Below, one piece after another: positions 1 to 9,143 of a stretch of 64,000 nt of DNA. Each line of letters begins with the position of its first letter. The stretch's first letter is position 1. The DNA comes from an uncultured Lentisphaeria bacterium (GTDB lineage Bacteria > Verrucomicrobiota > Lentisphaeria > Victivallales > Victivallaceae). Under the pieces are notes generated by a model. It ran no database searches. It was not told the origin of the DNA and was given only the letters and a program-made list of their open reading frames with translations. The translations under genes and the position numbers were made by a program. The stretch spans positions 62,001 through 126,000 of the forward strand of contig CASFVA010000009.1 of NCBI GenBank assembly GCA_949298075.1, written 5' to 3'.

Positions 1-2005
1 AGATGTGATCGGCGGAAACCTCGGCCACCACGCCGGGCTCCCGAGCCACCACCACCGCCCGGGAATCGCGGGCAATCCGGGCTTCCAGGCCGGTTCCGAC
101 ATAGGGAGAATCAGGCATCAGCAGCGACACCGCCTGACGCTGCATGTTCGCGCCCATCAGCGCCCGGTTGGCGTCATCATGTTCCAGGAACGGCACAATG
201 CCGGCAGCCGCGCTGACCAGCTGTTTCGGAGAAACGTCCATGTAGTCGATCGTCTCGCGCGGATGCTCGGCGGAATCGCCCTTGTAACGACACATCACCA
301 TCGGCCGGATAAAGGAGTTGTTCTCATCCAGCAAAGCGTTGGCCTGGGCGATGACATACTGTTCCTCCTTATCGGCGGTCAGATAGTCGATCTGATCGGT
401 CACCCGGCCGTCGACCACCTTGCGGTACGGTGTCTCCAGGAAGCCGTATTCGTCAATGATCGCATAAAGCGACATCGAACTGATCAGACCGATGTTGGGA
501 CCTTCGGGAGTCTCAATCGGGCAGATCCGGCCATAATGGCTCGAATGCACGTCACGCACCTCGAAACCGGCGCGATCCCGGCTCAAACCGCCGGGACCGA
601 GGGCGGAAAGCCGCCGTTTGTTGGTCAATTCACTGAGCGGGTTGGTCTGATCCATGAACTGGGACAGCTGACTGCGGGCGAAGAAATCCCGGATGGCGCT
701 GGCGAACGTTTTGGGACTGATCAGAGTCGAGGGCTTGACATTCTGTTCGTCAAACGTCATGCGCTCGCGAATGTAACGCTCCACCCGCAGCAGCCCGGCC
801 CGACACTGGTTCTGAAGCAGCTCGCCCACGGTCCTGACCCGACGCGCTCCGAGGTGGTCAATGTCGTCGGCCCGGCCGTTCTGATGCCGGAGTTTAATCA
901 GCATCTTGGTCGCCTCAACCAGGTCGCGGGGATCAAGCACCCTCAGGTCGGGCGGAAGGTTTTCGTTGAGCCGCTCATTGAGCTTGAACCGTCCCACCGC
1001 ACCGAGATCATAACGCCGGTTGTCGAAGAACAAACGTTTGATCAGCAAGCGGGCGTTGTTGTTGTTCGGCGGATCGCCGGGACGCATCCGGTGATAAATC
1101 TCCTTGAGGGCATCTTCCTCGTTCCGGGTCGGATCCTTGCGGAGACTGGCGAAAAGATAGTTGTCACCATCCGCAACGTAAGCCAGTTCGACGGAATCAA
1201 TCCCGTTTTCCTTGAGCAGAGCAAGGTGCTGCTCATTGAGCTGCACCAGCTCGTCAATCACCACCACGTCGTCGGCATTGGTCACATCGTCGACCGTGTA
1301 ATATTTGGACAGATCCTTTTCCTTGAGCAGAGCGGAAACCGACTTGGTGGAAATCGTATAGAATTCCCTGAGGATGTCCCGGTTGGTCGGATAACCGATC
1401 GCACGCAGAAAAGTGGTGATGTAGAATTTACGGCGGCGGCGGCGGCGGTCCAGATAAATCAGGATGCAGTCGTTGACATCGAACTGCACATCCATCCACG
1501 AACCGCGGTCGGGAATAATCCGGTAGCTGTAAAGCATGCGCCCGGAAGTGTGGCGGGTCTTCTCAAAACAGATGCCCGGAGACCGGTGCAGCTGGCTGAT
1601 AATGACGCGCTCGGCACCGTTGATAATGAAAGTGCCCTGTTCGGTCATGATCGGAATATCGCCCATCAGAACCCGCTCGGGAATTTCGGTTCCGTTCACC
1701 TTGAGCAGAAAGTTGACAAAAAGCGGGGCATCGTAGATTTTGCCATCCTTGATGCAGTCGATTACGTTGCTTTTGAATTCACTGCAGGGACCGACTTCGT
1801 AGGAGACAAACTCCAGGGACATCTGCTTGTCAAAACTCTCAATCGGGAAGATTTCCTGAAAGACTTCCTGCAGTCCCTGGCGCTTGCGCTTCTCAGGCGG
1901 CACGCCGAGCTGCAGAAAACGGTCGTAGGAATCCACCTGAAGGCTGATGAGATCCGGAATCTCCAGCACATCGCGGAGCTTGCCAAAATTTCTGCGTTCC
2001 ATCAT
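1..2005 (-). CDS. rpoB: RNA polymerase beta subunit, N-terminal ~668 residues (runs off window start)
   Basis: Catalytic beta subunit of RNA polymerase; the 3' part lies outside the window. Reading the minus strand gives a continuous frame starting MMERRNFGKLRDVLEI, chosen because AGAGGG lies about nine bases upstream of the first of two ATGs. It contains the rifampicin-pocket stretch (roughly residues 443-475, with SQLSQFMDQ and SALGPGGLSR) and the invariant CPIETPEGPNIGLI motif. At E. coli position 526 (normally His) the codon at 620-622 encodes Asn (residue 462 here); positions matching E. coli Asp516 and Ser531 are conserved. It follows rplL after a hairpin and a 422-base spacer. Identity is certain; the resistance meaning of the Asn is inference. 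Confidence 0.97.
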   Translation of the reverse strand, partial: MMERRNFGKLRDVLEIPDLISLQVDSYDRFLQLGVPPEKRKRQGLQEVFQEIFPIESFDKQMSLEFVSYEVGPCSEFKSNVIDCIKDGKIYDAPLFVNFLLKVNGTEIPERVLMGDIPIMTEQGTFIINGAERVIISQLHRSPGICFEKTRHTSGRMLYSYRIIPDRGSWMDVQFDVNDCILIYLDRRRRRRKFYITTFLRAIGYPTNRDILREFYTISTKSVSALLKEKDLSKYYTVDDVTNADDVVVIDELVQLNEQHLALLKENGIDSVELAYVADGDNYLFASLRKDPTRNEEDALKEIYHRMRPGDPPNNNNARLLIKRLFFDNRRYDLGAVGRFKLNERLNENLPPDLRVLDPRDLVEATKMLIKLRHQNGRADDIDHLGARRVRTVGELLQNQCRAGLLRVERYIRERMTFDEQNVKPSTLISPKTFASAIRDFFARSQLSQFMDQTNPLSELTNKRRLSALGPGGLSRDRAGFEVRDVHSSHYGRICPIETPEGPNIGLISSMSLYAIIDEYGFLETPYRKVVDGRVTDQIDYLTADKEEQYVIAQANALLDENNSFIRPMVMCRYKGDSAEHPRETIDYMDVSPKQLVSAAAGIVPFLEHDDANRALMGANMQRQAVSLLMPDSPYVGTGLEARIARDSRAVVVAREPGVVAEVSADHI

Positions 2006-2033
2006 TGAACTTGACCCTCTTAGGTTGGTTTAT

Positions 2034-2062
2034 GTATTATGACTCAAAAAATCAGAATTCAA
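2034..2062 (-). promoter_or_regulatory. Possible rpoB promoter
   Basis: On the minus strand TTGAAT (2057-2062) is followed after 17 bases by TAATAC (2034-2039), about 30 bases before the rpoB start. The -10 is weaker than other promoters in this window, so this is tentative. Confidence 0.3.
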
Positions 2063-2375
2063 ATAAAAATCGCATCGCACCCGCTTTTTTAAGTGCGCCG
2101 CGAAACGAAAAACGAAAAAAATCCAGAATTTTTTTCGTGAAAACTGCAAAAATCAACTGTCCTTACACAAAATAACCGACCCGGAGGCACCTGACGCTCC
2201 CCCGGTTCGGATGAAATTGTTCCGGCAAAACACCACACCGGAACAAAGCAAAAGTTTTTCGATCATGGCTCCGGCAACAAAAAACCACATTGCCGATGCC
2301 GGAGTTTTTCATCCGGATGCAGCCGAACCATTTTCCGCTGACACCCGGCCGGGAAACTCCGCTCCCGTAAACCCG

Positions 2376-2406
2376 AAAACGCGGCGGATGGCACGCATCC
2401 GCCGCG
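2376..2406 (-). terminator. Hairpin with T-run between rplL and rpoB (attenuator candidate)
   Basis: A perfect 11-base stem (CGCGGCGGATG at 2380-2390 with its complement at 2396-2406) and 5-base loop starts 21 bases after the rplL stop. On the transcribed strand it is followed by TTTTCGG. The short T-run and the need to transcribe rpoB suggest partial termination rather than a hard stop. Confidence 0.65.
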
Positions 2407-2427
2407 GTTCAGGCTGCGTCAAGCAAT

Positions 2428-2814
2428 TTACTTGACTTCGATCTTGGCGCCGGCGGCTTCGAGCTGGGCCTTGATCTTCTCGGCTTCGTCCTTGGCCGCG
2501 CCTTCCTTGAGCGGCTTCGGAGCGCCTTCAACCAGATCCTTGGCTTCCTTGAGGCCGAGTCCGGTAATCGCACGCACTTCCTTGATGACACCGATCTTCT
2601 TGGCGGCGTCGAAACCGGCAAGAATCACATCAAACTCGGTCTTTTCCTCGACCGGAGCCGCAGCAGCGGCCGGAGCGGCGGCAGCCACCGCCACCGGAGC
2701 GGCAGCGCTCACACCGAGACGCTCTTCCAGGGTCTTGACCAGCTTGGAAAGCTCCAGCACGGTGAGATTCTCAACGTAGGAAACGAACTCTTCCATTTTG
2801 TTTTCTTCCGACAT
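2428..2814 (-). CDS. rplL: 50S ribosomal protein L7/L12
   Basis: L7/L12 forms the flexible stalk of the large subunit and recruits translation factors. The 128-residue product has the N-terminal dimerisation segment ([17 protein letters not shown]), an Ala/Pro-rich hinge (about residues 38-56) and the C-terminal domain with KTEFDVIL and [12 protein letters not shown]. The start at MSEEN is preferred over an in-frame ATG 15 bases upstream because GGAGG lies eight bases before it. The gene follows rplJ closely and precedes the hairpin at 2376-2406. Confidence 0.97.
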   Translation of the reverse strand: MSEENKMEEFVSYVENLTVLELSKLVKTLEERLGVSAAAPVAVAAAAPAAAAAPVEEKTEFDVILAGFDAAKKIGVIKEVRAITGLGLKEAKDLVEGAPKPLKEGAAKDEAEKIKAQLEAAGAKIEVK

Positions 2815-2834
2815 CTTAAATGCCTCCATATTTC

Positions 2835-3362
2835 TCAGTTATTGTTTTCTTCACACTTGTTCTTATAGGCGTTAAGCACATTCACGATGCTTGCCGCCTT
2901 GGCGTTGAGGACGGTAACCAGATTGCGGCTCGGAGCCTGCAACACACCAAGCAGCATCGCCTGGAGCACCGGTTTGGCCGGCAGATCAGCCAGCGAACCG
3001 ACGTCGGAAGCGGAGAGCACCGCTCCGTCAAGATATCCGCCCTTGGTCTTGACCTTGTCGAATTTCTTGCCGAATTCAACCAGAATCTTGGCGATGGCAC
3101 TGCAATCGCCTTTGCCATAGACCATGGCGGTATCATTCTTAAGATTCAGAGTATCCCAGCCGGTGAGTTCGAGCTCGGCGCCCGCCTTGGCGATCAGGGA
3201 ATTCTTCAGCACGTGGCAGTGAGCCTCGGCTCCCGCCAGCTGATTGCGAAGCTGAGTGAAATCCTTGACCTGAAGACCGGAGTACGACACGAAGTAGACA
3301 TAGTCGGCGTTGCCGATCATATCACTGATCGTTTTGACCAGAAAAGTCTTTTCGCTTCTCAT
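2835..3362 (-). CDS. rplJ: 50S ribosomal protein L10
   Basis: L10 anchors the L7/L12 stalk to 23S rRNA. The product is 175 residues, starting [10 protein letters not shown], with the family's NSLIAKA and KGGYLDG segments and a C-terminal helical L12-binding tail. Its ATG overlaps the TGA of rplA (ATGA), implying translational coupling. This leaves no room before rplJ for the intergenic L10-binding leader found at this place in E. coli, so autoregulation, if present, must work differently or from inside rplA. Confidence 0.96.
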   Translation of the reverse strand: MRSEKTFLVKTISDMIGNADYVYFVSYSGLQVKDFTQLRNQLAGAEAHCHVLKNSLIAKAGAELELTGWDTLNLKNDTAMVYGKGDCSAIAKILVEFGKKFDKVKTKGGYLDGAVLSASDVGSLADLPAKPVLQAMLLGVLQAPSRNLVTVLNAKAASIVNVLNAYKNKCEENNN

Positions 3363-4060
3363 TTCGTTTTCACCAGCTCCTTGACGTTGATCTTCACACC
3401 GGGAGTCATCGTGGCGGAAATCGTGCAGGAAACAATGTAGGTCCCCTTGGCCGAAGTCGGCCGGGCCTTGGTAATCGCCTCTGCCACCGCATCGAAGTTC
3501 TCCTTGAGCGCTTCCGCCTCGAACGACAATTTGCCGAACGGCACATGGACGCACGCACCGCGATCCGCCCGGAATTCAGCCCGGCCGGCCTTGGCTTCGC
3601 GCACAGCGTTGCCGACCTGATCGGTGACCGTACCGGTCTTGGGATTGGGCATCAGTCCCCGGGGACCGAGCTGGCGGCCCAGCGGACGCACCAGGCGCAT
3701 CGAATCCGGAGTCGCGATCAGAATATCAAAATCAGCGAATCCGTCCTTGATCTTCTGCACCAGGTCTTCGAAACCGACCACGTCGGCACCGGCCTCTTTC
3801 GCCTCGGATGCGGCAGCGCCCTCGGCCACCACCGCAACCCGGACCGATTTGCCGGTTCCCCGCGGAAGCGGAACCGCTCCGCGCACCGTCTGATCCGACT
3901 TGCGCGGATCAATGCCGAGCTTGTAAGAAACTTCGACCGTCTGATCGAACTTGACGCCCGGCAGCGCCTTCAGCTTGTTAATCGCATCCAGCACCGAATA
4001 ACGCACCTGGGAGTCCCCCAGAGCCTCGGCCTGCTGCCTGTACAGTTTGCTTCTACGCAT
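3359..4060 (-). CDS. rplA: 50S ribosomal protein L1
   Basis: L1 builds the mobile L1 stalk near the E site and in many bacteria represses its own operon. The 233-residue protein starts [10 protein letters not shown] and carries the L1 signature region ([16 protein letters not shown], about residues 131-146). The longer open frame upstream is rplK in another frame, so the start is placed at the ATG inside the end of rplK. It overlaps rplK by eight bases (ATGCGTAG) and rplJ by four, a tight run suggesting coupled synthesis. Confidence 0.97.
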   Translation of the reverse strand: MRRSKLYRQQAEALGDSQVRYSVLDAINKLKALPGVKFDQTVEVSYKLGIDPRKSDQTVRGAVPLPRGTGKSVRVAVVAEGAAASEAKEAGADVVGFEDLVQKIKDGFADFDILIATPDSMRLVRPLGRQLGPRGLMPNPKTGTVTDQVGNAVREAKAGRAEFRADRGACVHVPFGKLSFEAEALKENFDAVAEAITKARPTSAKGTYIVSCTISATMTPGVKINVKELVKTK

Positions 4061-4481
4061 CGACCACCTCGATTCCCATGCTGCGAGCGGTTCCTTCGAT
4101 GATGCGCATCGCCGCTTCTTCGCTTCTGGCGTTGATATCTTCCTTCTTGATCTGCACAATCTCCCGGATCTGAGCCCGGGTGATCTTTCCGGCCTTTTCA
4201 GTACCGGGAGTCTTGGCTCCCGACGCAATGCCGATCGCTTTCTTGATCAGCGCAGCCGCCGGGGGAGACTTGCAGATGAACGTGAACGAACGATCCTGAT
4301 AGACCGTGATCACGACCGGAATAATCGTACCGCTCTGAGCTTGAGTGGCGGCATTGAACTGCTTACAGAACTCCATGATGTTGCAACCGGCCGCGCCAAG
4401 GGCGGGACCGATCGGCGGCGCCGGATTCGCGGCACCAGCCGGAATCTGCAAACGGATCAGGCCTGTAACCTTCTTTGCCAT
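4053..4481 (-). CDS. rplK: 50S ribosomal protein L11
   Basis: L11 forms part of the GTPase-associated centre with 23S rRNA. The 142-residue product begins [20 protein letters not shown] and shows the N-terminal [16 protein letters not shown] helix-loop and the C-terminal RNA-binding domain ending in [21 protein letters not shown] upstream supports the start. It follows nusG and overlaps rplA by eight bases, the standard nusG-rplKAJL order. Confidence 0.97.
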   Translation of the reverse strand: MAKKVTGLIRLQIPAGAANPAPPIGPALGAAGCNIMEFCKQFNAATQAQSGTIIPVVITVYQDRSFTFICKSPPAAALIKKAIGIASGAKTPGTEKAGKITRAQIREIVQIKKEDINARSEEAAMRIIEGTARSMGIEVVDA

Positions 4482-4575
4482 AGATTTAATTCCTTCTTTT
4501 GACCTCGTGGTGGTCCGGCCCGGCAGGTAGCCTGCCACCGCTGAAGTCACCGATTTTTTTAAGTACCGAACCGGC

Positions 4576-5157
4576 TCAAACCGCCCGTTCGACCTGCCAG
4601 AACTCCAATTCAACCGGAGTGGAACGGCCGAAAATCGACACCATCAGTTTCAATTTGCCGCGAGCGGCATCGACTTCCTGAATCGTCCCCTCAAAATTCT
4701 CAAACGCCCCATCCTTGATCCGCACCACATCGCCGACCTGATAGTTGTTCTTGGGCTTGATTTCCGGCTCGCCGCTGCGGGCCGGACGCATAATGTCCTC
4801 AACTTCGGAAGGCGACAGCGGAATCGGCTTGTTGACCCCGCCCAGAAATCCCAGCACACCCTGAACATTGCGTACCAGATACCAGGCGTTTTCATTGATC
4901 GCACCGCTTTCGTCGTACAGATCCATCCGGACCAGAATGTAACCCGGGAAAAACTTCCGGGTGCTGTATGTCCGTTTGCCGCGCCGGACCTCCTCCACCT
5001 TTTCTGTGGGAATAAACGCATCGTAAACACCGACGTTGTCACCCAGACGCAACTGACGCAAAATCGTGTCACGAACCTTGTTCTCGTGCCCGGATAGGGT
5101 GTGGACCACAAACCACTGCCCCCGGTCATCGTGCTGCTGTTCGACTGCTTCGCTCAT
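4576..5157 (-). CDS. nusG: Transcription elongation/antitermination factor NusG
   Basis: NusG binds RNA polymerase through its N-terminal domain and Rho or ribosomal S10 through its KOW domain. The 193-residue protein has the NGN domain ([18 protein letters not shown] at about 15-32, [12 protein letters not shown] at about 69-80) and a C-terminal KOW motif ([19 protein letters not shown] at about 142-160). It lies directly after secE and before rplK, the near-universal order. No insertion or truncation is visible. Confidence 0.97.
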   Translation of the reverse strand: MSEAVEQQHDDRGQWFVVHTLSGHENKVRDTILRQLRLGDNVGVYDAFIPTEKVEEVRRGKRTYSTRKFFPGYILVRMDLYDESGAINENAWYLVRNVQGVLGFLGGVNKPIPLSPSEVEDIMRPARSGEPEIKPKNNYQVGDVVRIKDGAFENFEGTIQEVDAARGKLKLMVSIFGRSTPVELEFWQVERAV

Positions 5158-5177
5158 TTCGTTTTCCCAGTCATGAA

Positions 5178-5381
5178 TTAGCCGACTGTGACCAGACGGA
5201 TCAGAATCAAAGCCACCTGGTCCACCCCGGCGACAAAACAGGCCAGGACCATAATGGCGACCACAACCAGCACAGTGGATTCAGCCAGCTGACGCCGACC
5301 CGGCCAGGTGCAGCGCTTCATTTCCGCAATCGTATCGCCGACAAAACGACGCATCCGTCCGATTATCGAAAGCTTTTCCAT
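5178..5381 (-). CDS. secE: Preprotein translocase subunit SecE
   Basis: SecE clamps the SecY channel in the inner membrane. The 67-residue form has an amphipathic N-terminal stretch (RRFVGDTIAEMKRCTWPGRRQ) with the conserved TWP, then one transmembrane helix (VLVVVAIMVLACFVAGVDQ). I place the start at MEKLSIIG because AGGAT lies just upstream and the length fits the family; in-frame ATGs at 5402 and 5435 would add 7 or 18 residues. Residues further upstream would be encoded within tRNA-Trp. Confidence 0.93.
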   Translation of the reverse strand: MEKLSIIGRMRRFVGDTIAEMKRCTWPGRRQLAESTVLVVVAIMVLACFVAGVDQVALILIRLVTVG

Positions 5382-5438
5382 GGTTATCCTGTTCTCATCC
5401 ATCCGTTCGGCGCCGCCGGCCGGATCGTTAGTCATGGC

Positions 5439-5511
5439 AGGAGAGGTGAGGCTCGAACTCACGACCTGCGGTTTTGGAGACCGCTGCTCTGGCCAACTGA
5501 GCTACTCTCCT
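5439..5511 (-). tRNA. tRNA-Trp (CCA anticodon)
   Basis: The minus strand folds into a 73-base cloverleaf: acceptor arms AGGAGAG/CTCTCCT, D arm with AGCTCAGTTGG, anticodon loop CTCCAAA (anticodon CCA) and T loop GTTCGAG. The 3' CCA is not encoded. It sits just before secE, as in many bacteria. Confidence 0.97.
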
Positions 5512-5687
5512 GCGTGTTTGCTCTCTTCTGAAAAATTTAAAAATCACCGCCGCATCTGATCCGGTTCGTCAATTCATCGCTTCCGCGGCGGACCCACGCG
5601 ACCGTGCTCTGCGCACCGGCCCCGTCAGCCGGACCGGGCCGAAACCGGATAATCTCCGGATCCGGCCGTGTCCGAACTTTGACGGCG

Positions 5688-5840
5688 TCAACGGGTCTCT
5701 TTGTGGACCGTGTGCTTACGGTCGAACTTGCAATACTTTTTCTTCTCGATGCGTTCGGGAGTGTTGCGCTTCTCCTTGGTGGAGGTGTAATTGCGCCGCT
5801 TGCACTCAGTGCACTCAAGAATGATCAGTTCCCGCGCCAT
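5688..5840 (-). CDS. rpmG: 50S ribosomal protein L33
   Basis: L33 is a small large-subunit protein near the E site. The 50-residue product starts [20 protein letters not shown] and ends [17 protein letters not shown]. It keeps the first zinc-ribbon pair (Cys10, Cys13) and the third cysteine (Cys37), but the fourth ligand position is Asp40, so a complete Cys4 site is absent. It lies between tuf and tRNA-Trp in the operon. The frame is unambiguous, with ATG at 5838-5840 and TGA at 5688-5690. Confidence 0.95.
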   Translation of the reverse strand: MARELIILECTECKRRNYTSTKEKRNTPERIEKKKYCKFDRKHTVHKETR

Positions 5841-5911
5841 AATTATCAATCTTTCAACAGGTTAAGGCAACGCAGACCGCTCCGCCGCCTTTACTCATTT
5901 ATTACGACATG

Positions 5912-5943
5912 ATCCCGAACCGCCGGAACCGGCGATCCGGGAT
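5912..5943 (-). other. Interrupted inverted repeat between tuf and rpmG
   Basis: ATCCCG/CGGGAT and CGCCGG/CCGGCG arms pair around a 3-by-3 internal loop immediately after tuf. There is no T-run, so RNA processing or stabilisation is more likely than termination. Function is inferred. Confidence 0.35.
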
Positions 5944-5969
5944 GCGTGTTAACTAACCGGTTGCCGCAA

Positions 5970-7166
<1,197 letters not shown>

Positions 7167-7224
7167 GTTTGCCTCCTGAAAGTTGCTCTTTCGTTTGTCG
7201 CAATTATTACCCGAGATATTTAAA

Positions 7225-7300
7225 TGGAGCCTACATCCGGACTTGAACCGGAGACCTCATCCTTACCAAGGATGTGCTCTACCGACTGAGCTATGTAGGC
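7225..7300 (-). tRNA. tRNA-Thr (GGT anticodon)
   Basis: A 76-base cloverleaf with acceptor arms GCCTACA/TGTAGGC, anticodon loop TTGGTAA (anticodon GGT) and T loop GTTCAAG. The 3' CCA is encoded (7225-7227). It is 22 bases downstream of tRNA-Leu and 58 bases upstream of tuf. Confidence 0.97.
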
Positions 7301-7322
7301 GTCTTGAGCCATGCTCTCCTTA

Positions 7323-7407
7323 TGGTACTCGGGGGGGGACTTGAACCCCCAAGGATTACTCCATATGGACCTCAACCATACGCGTCTGCCAATTCCGCCA
7401 CCCGAGC
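7323..7407 (-). tRNA. tRNA-Leu (GAG anticodon)
   Basis: An 85-base class II tRNA with long variable arm, acceptor GCTCGGG/CCCGAGT (terminal G-U pair), anticodon loop TTGAGGT (anticodon GAG) and an encoded CCA (7323-7325). It is the first transcribed gene of the tuf-rpoB block. Confidence 0.95.
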
Positions 7408-7455
7408 ACATGACACCGGTTTCACCCCGCACACAACAGGACGAAACAGAGTCAT

Positions 7456-7483
7456 AATATAACCGGCTATTTCTATTTTGCAA
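7456..7483 (-). promoter_or_regulatory. Promoter of the tRNA-Leu / tRNA-Thr / tuf operon
   Basis: Minus strand TTGCAA (7478-7483), 16-base spacer, TATATT (7456-7461), ending about 48 bases before tRNA-Leu. It matches the promoter pattern repeated through the window. Confidence 0.75.
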
Positions 7484-7551
7484 CCCCGCAGCCGCCCTTT
7501 TTTGATTTTTTTCGCCAAAAAACCGCCGACTGCACCCGATACGCCCCGTAA

Positions 7552-8088
7552 TCACCGGGAAACCGTATGACAACCGCCAGCTCCGATCCCCGCGGAATTC
7601 ATTCCGTCGGCCTCAGGTTCCGGCCACTGCAGCATCAGAGCGACTTCGTCGCAGCGGTCGTTTTTGGCGCATTTGGCGCAGTCGCTCCAGATTTTCTCCG
7701 GAAACAGCTCCCGATCCACCCGGCGGAATCCCAGGGCCGCGAAAAAACCCGGCGCCCCCGTCAGGGTAAACAGCCGCCAGGATCGCCGCCGCAGCCGCAA
7801 TCCCGCGATGATCGCCTCAACCATGGCCCGACCGATGCCCTTGCCCTGAAGCGCCGGATCTACCACCAGTGACCGGATTTCCAGCAGGTCGCCGCCGAAA
7901 TCACGCACCGCCGCGCAGCCGCAAACCTCACCGCCGCTCTCGGCCACGGTGAAGTTTCCCAGATAAAACCGGATATCCGCCTCGTCGCGGCGCAAGACCA
8001 CTCCGCGGTCGGCATAAATCTCCAGCAGCCGGTGAATGGCCTTGACATCGGCCTCAGCTGCCGCTCTTACCGTCAGCAGATTTTTCAC
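7552..8088 (-). CDS. argA: GNAT acetyltransferase, short-type N-acetylglutamate synthase
   Basis: Probably acetylates glutamate from acetyl-CoA, the first step of arginine synthesis. The 178-residue protein is a single GNAT domain with the acetyl-CoA loop ([15 protein letters not shown], about residues 78-92) and the C-terminal signature of the short ArgA-like family ([20 protein letters not shown], then [13 protein letters not shown]). The start is GTG, overlapping the accA TGA by four bases (GTGA), so the two are coupled. Length and signature fit the clostridial-type stand-alone enzyme rather than the kinase-fused ArgA of E. coli. Function is assigned from the motif. Confidence 0.8.
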   Translation of the reverse strand: MKNLLTVRAAAEADVKAIHRLLEIYADRGVVLRRDEADIRFYLGNFTVAESGGEVCGCAAVRDFGGDLLEIRSLVVDPALQGKGIGRAMVEAIIAGLRLRRRSWRLFTLTGAPGFFAALGFRRVDRELFPEKIWSDCAKCAKNDRCDEVALMLQWPEPEADGMNSAGIGAGGCHTVSR

Positions 8089-9080
8089 TCGCCGGCCGAC
8101 TCCGTCGCAGCCGGGGCGGGAGCGGCCGAAACCACCTCCACAAACTGTCCCATAGCCCGGAATTTCTCATATCGCTGATCGGCCAGCTTGGGTCCGGACA
8201 TCCGCCGCAGCTCCGTCAGATGCCGCGCCAGCGCCTCTCCCAGCTGTTCGGCCGCACGGTCGTAATCTGTATGGGCTCCGCCGAACGGTTCAGGAATAAT
8301 TTCGTCGGCGATTCCCAGTTCCAGCAATTTGTCAGCGGTAAGCTGAAGCGCCTCGGCGGCCTGCGGAGCGAATTTGCGGTCTTTCCAGAGAATGGCGGCG
8401 CACCCTTCCGGCGTGATGACCGCATAGTAGGCATTTTCCAGCACCAGGATCCGGTTGCCGACACCGATGCCGATCGCTCCGCCGGAGCCGCCCTCGCCGA
8501 TCACCACGGCCACCACCGGCACCCGCAGCTGAAACATGTCGCGCAGATTGACCGCAATGGCCTCGGCGATATGGCGCTCCTCGCTGGAAACACCGGGATA
8601 GGCCCCCGGGGTGTCAATAAAAGTGATGACCGGAACCCGGACCCGGTCAGCCAAATGCATAAGCCGCATTGCCTTGCGGTATCCTTCTGGTGTCGGCCAG
8701 CCGAAATTGCGGTAGACATTGCTTTTCATGTCCCGCCCCTTCTGGGTTCCGACAACCATGACCGGTTTGCCCCGGAAACGGGCAAATCCGCCCACAATGG
8801 CCTTGTCATCCCGGAACCGCCGGTCTCCGGAGAGTTCGATGAAGTCTGTGAAGAGCCGTTCAATATAATCCAGCGTGTAAGGGCGCTCCGGATGGCGCGA
8901 CAGCTGGATGCGCTGCCAGGGGGTCAGCTCGGAATAGATGTTGCGGCGCATGGCTTCAACCCGTTTGGTGAGCGCCGCGATTTCAGCTGAAAGGTCGGAG
9001 GAGGAAAGCTTTTTCAGCTCCTCGATTTTCTGTTCAAGCTCGACGATCGGTTTCTCGAATTCAAGATGACTATCCGGCAT
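8085..9080 (-). CDS. accA: Acetyl-CoA carboxylase carboxyltransferase subunit alpha
   Basis: Transfers the carboxyl group from biotin to acetyl-CoA with AccD, giving malonyl-CoA for fatty acid synthesis. The 331-residue protein has the N-terminal helical region, the [20 protein letters not shown] segment and the crotonase-like core ([20 protein letters not shown] and [21 protein letters not shown]). AAGGA eight bases before the ATG supports the start. No accD is in this window. The C-terminal Ala/Pro-rich tail is slightly longer than usual. Confidence 0.96.
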   Translation of the reverse strand: MPDSHLEFEKPIVELEQKIEELKKLSSSDLSAEIAALTKRVEAMRRNIYSELTPWQRIQLSRHPERPYTLDYIERLFTDFIELSGDRRFRDDKAIVGGFARFRGKPVMVVGTQKGRDMKSNVYRNFGWPTPEGYRKAMRLMHLADRVRVPVITFIDTPGAYPGVSSEERHIAEAIAVNLRDMFQLRVPVVAVVIGEGGSGGAIGIGVGNRILVLENAYYAVITPEGCAAILWKDRKFAPQAAEALQLTADKLLELGIADEIIPEPFGGAHTDYDRAAEQLGEALARHLTELRRMSGPKLADQRYEKFRAMGQFVEVVSAAPAPAATESAGE

Positions 9081-9097
9081 GAGTGTGTTCCTTAGCT

Positions 9098-9126
9098 ATA
9101 ATATATAAGAAAAACTGTATTACCAA
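9098..9126 (-). promoter_or_regulatory. Possible accA promoter
   Basis: TTGGTA (9121-9126) and TATTAT (9098-9103) are separated by 17 bases in an A/T-rich 63-base gap; overlapping TATATT choices make the exact -10 uncertain. Confidence 0.4.
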
Positions 9127-9143
9127 AAATCGTTGTTCAGAAC

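Larger units (their letters stand above)
2006..2427 (-). promoter_or_regulatory. 422-base rplL-rpoB spacer with hairpins
   Basis: No gene is visible here. Besides the terminator-like hairpin at 2376-2406 there are two further inverted repeats: a 7-base arm pair at 2219-2225/2238-2244 and an 8-base pair at 2269-2276/2297-2304. Several long A/T tracts follow towards rpoB. In E. coli the rplL-rpoB spacer holds an attenuator and an RNase III processing site; a similar role is inferred, not shown. Confidence 0.5.

Noticed and set aside
5-2008. A 667-codon plus-strand open frame
   Set aside because: It is antisense to rpoB, whose product matches RpoB throughout; GC-rich codon bias opens the opposite strand.
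7220-7573. A minus-strand open frame across tRNA-Thr and tRNA-Leu (contains [17 protein letters not shown]-like peptide)
   Set aside because: It is a translated tRNA: the peptide comes from the tRNA-Thr cloverleaf, a classic false ORF, and both tRNA structures are clear.
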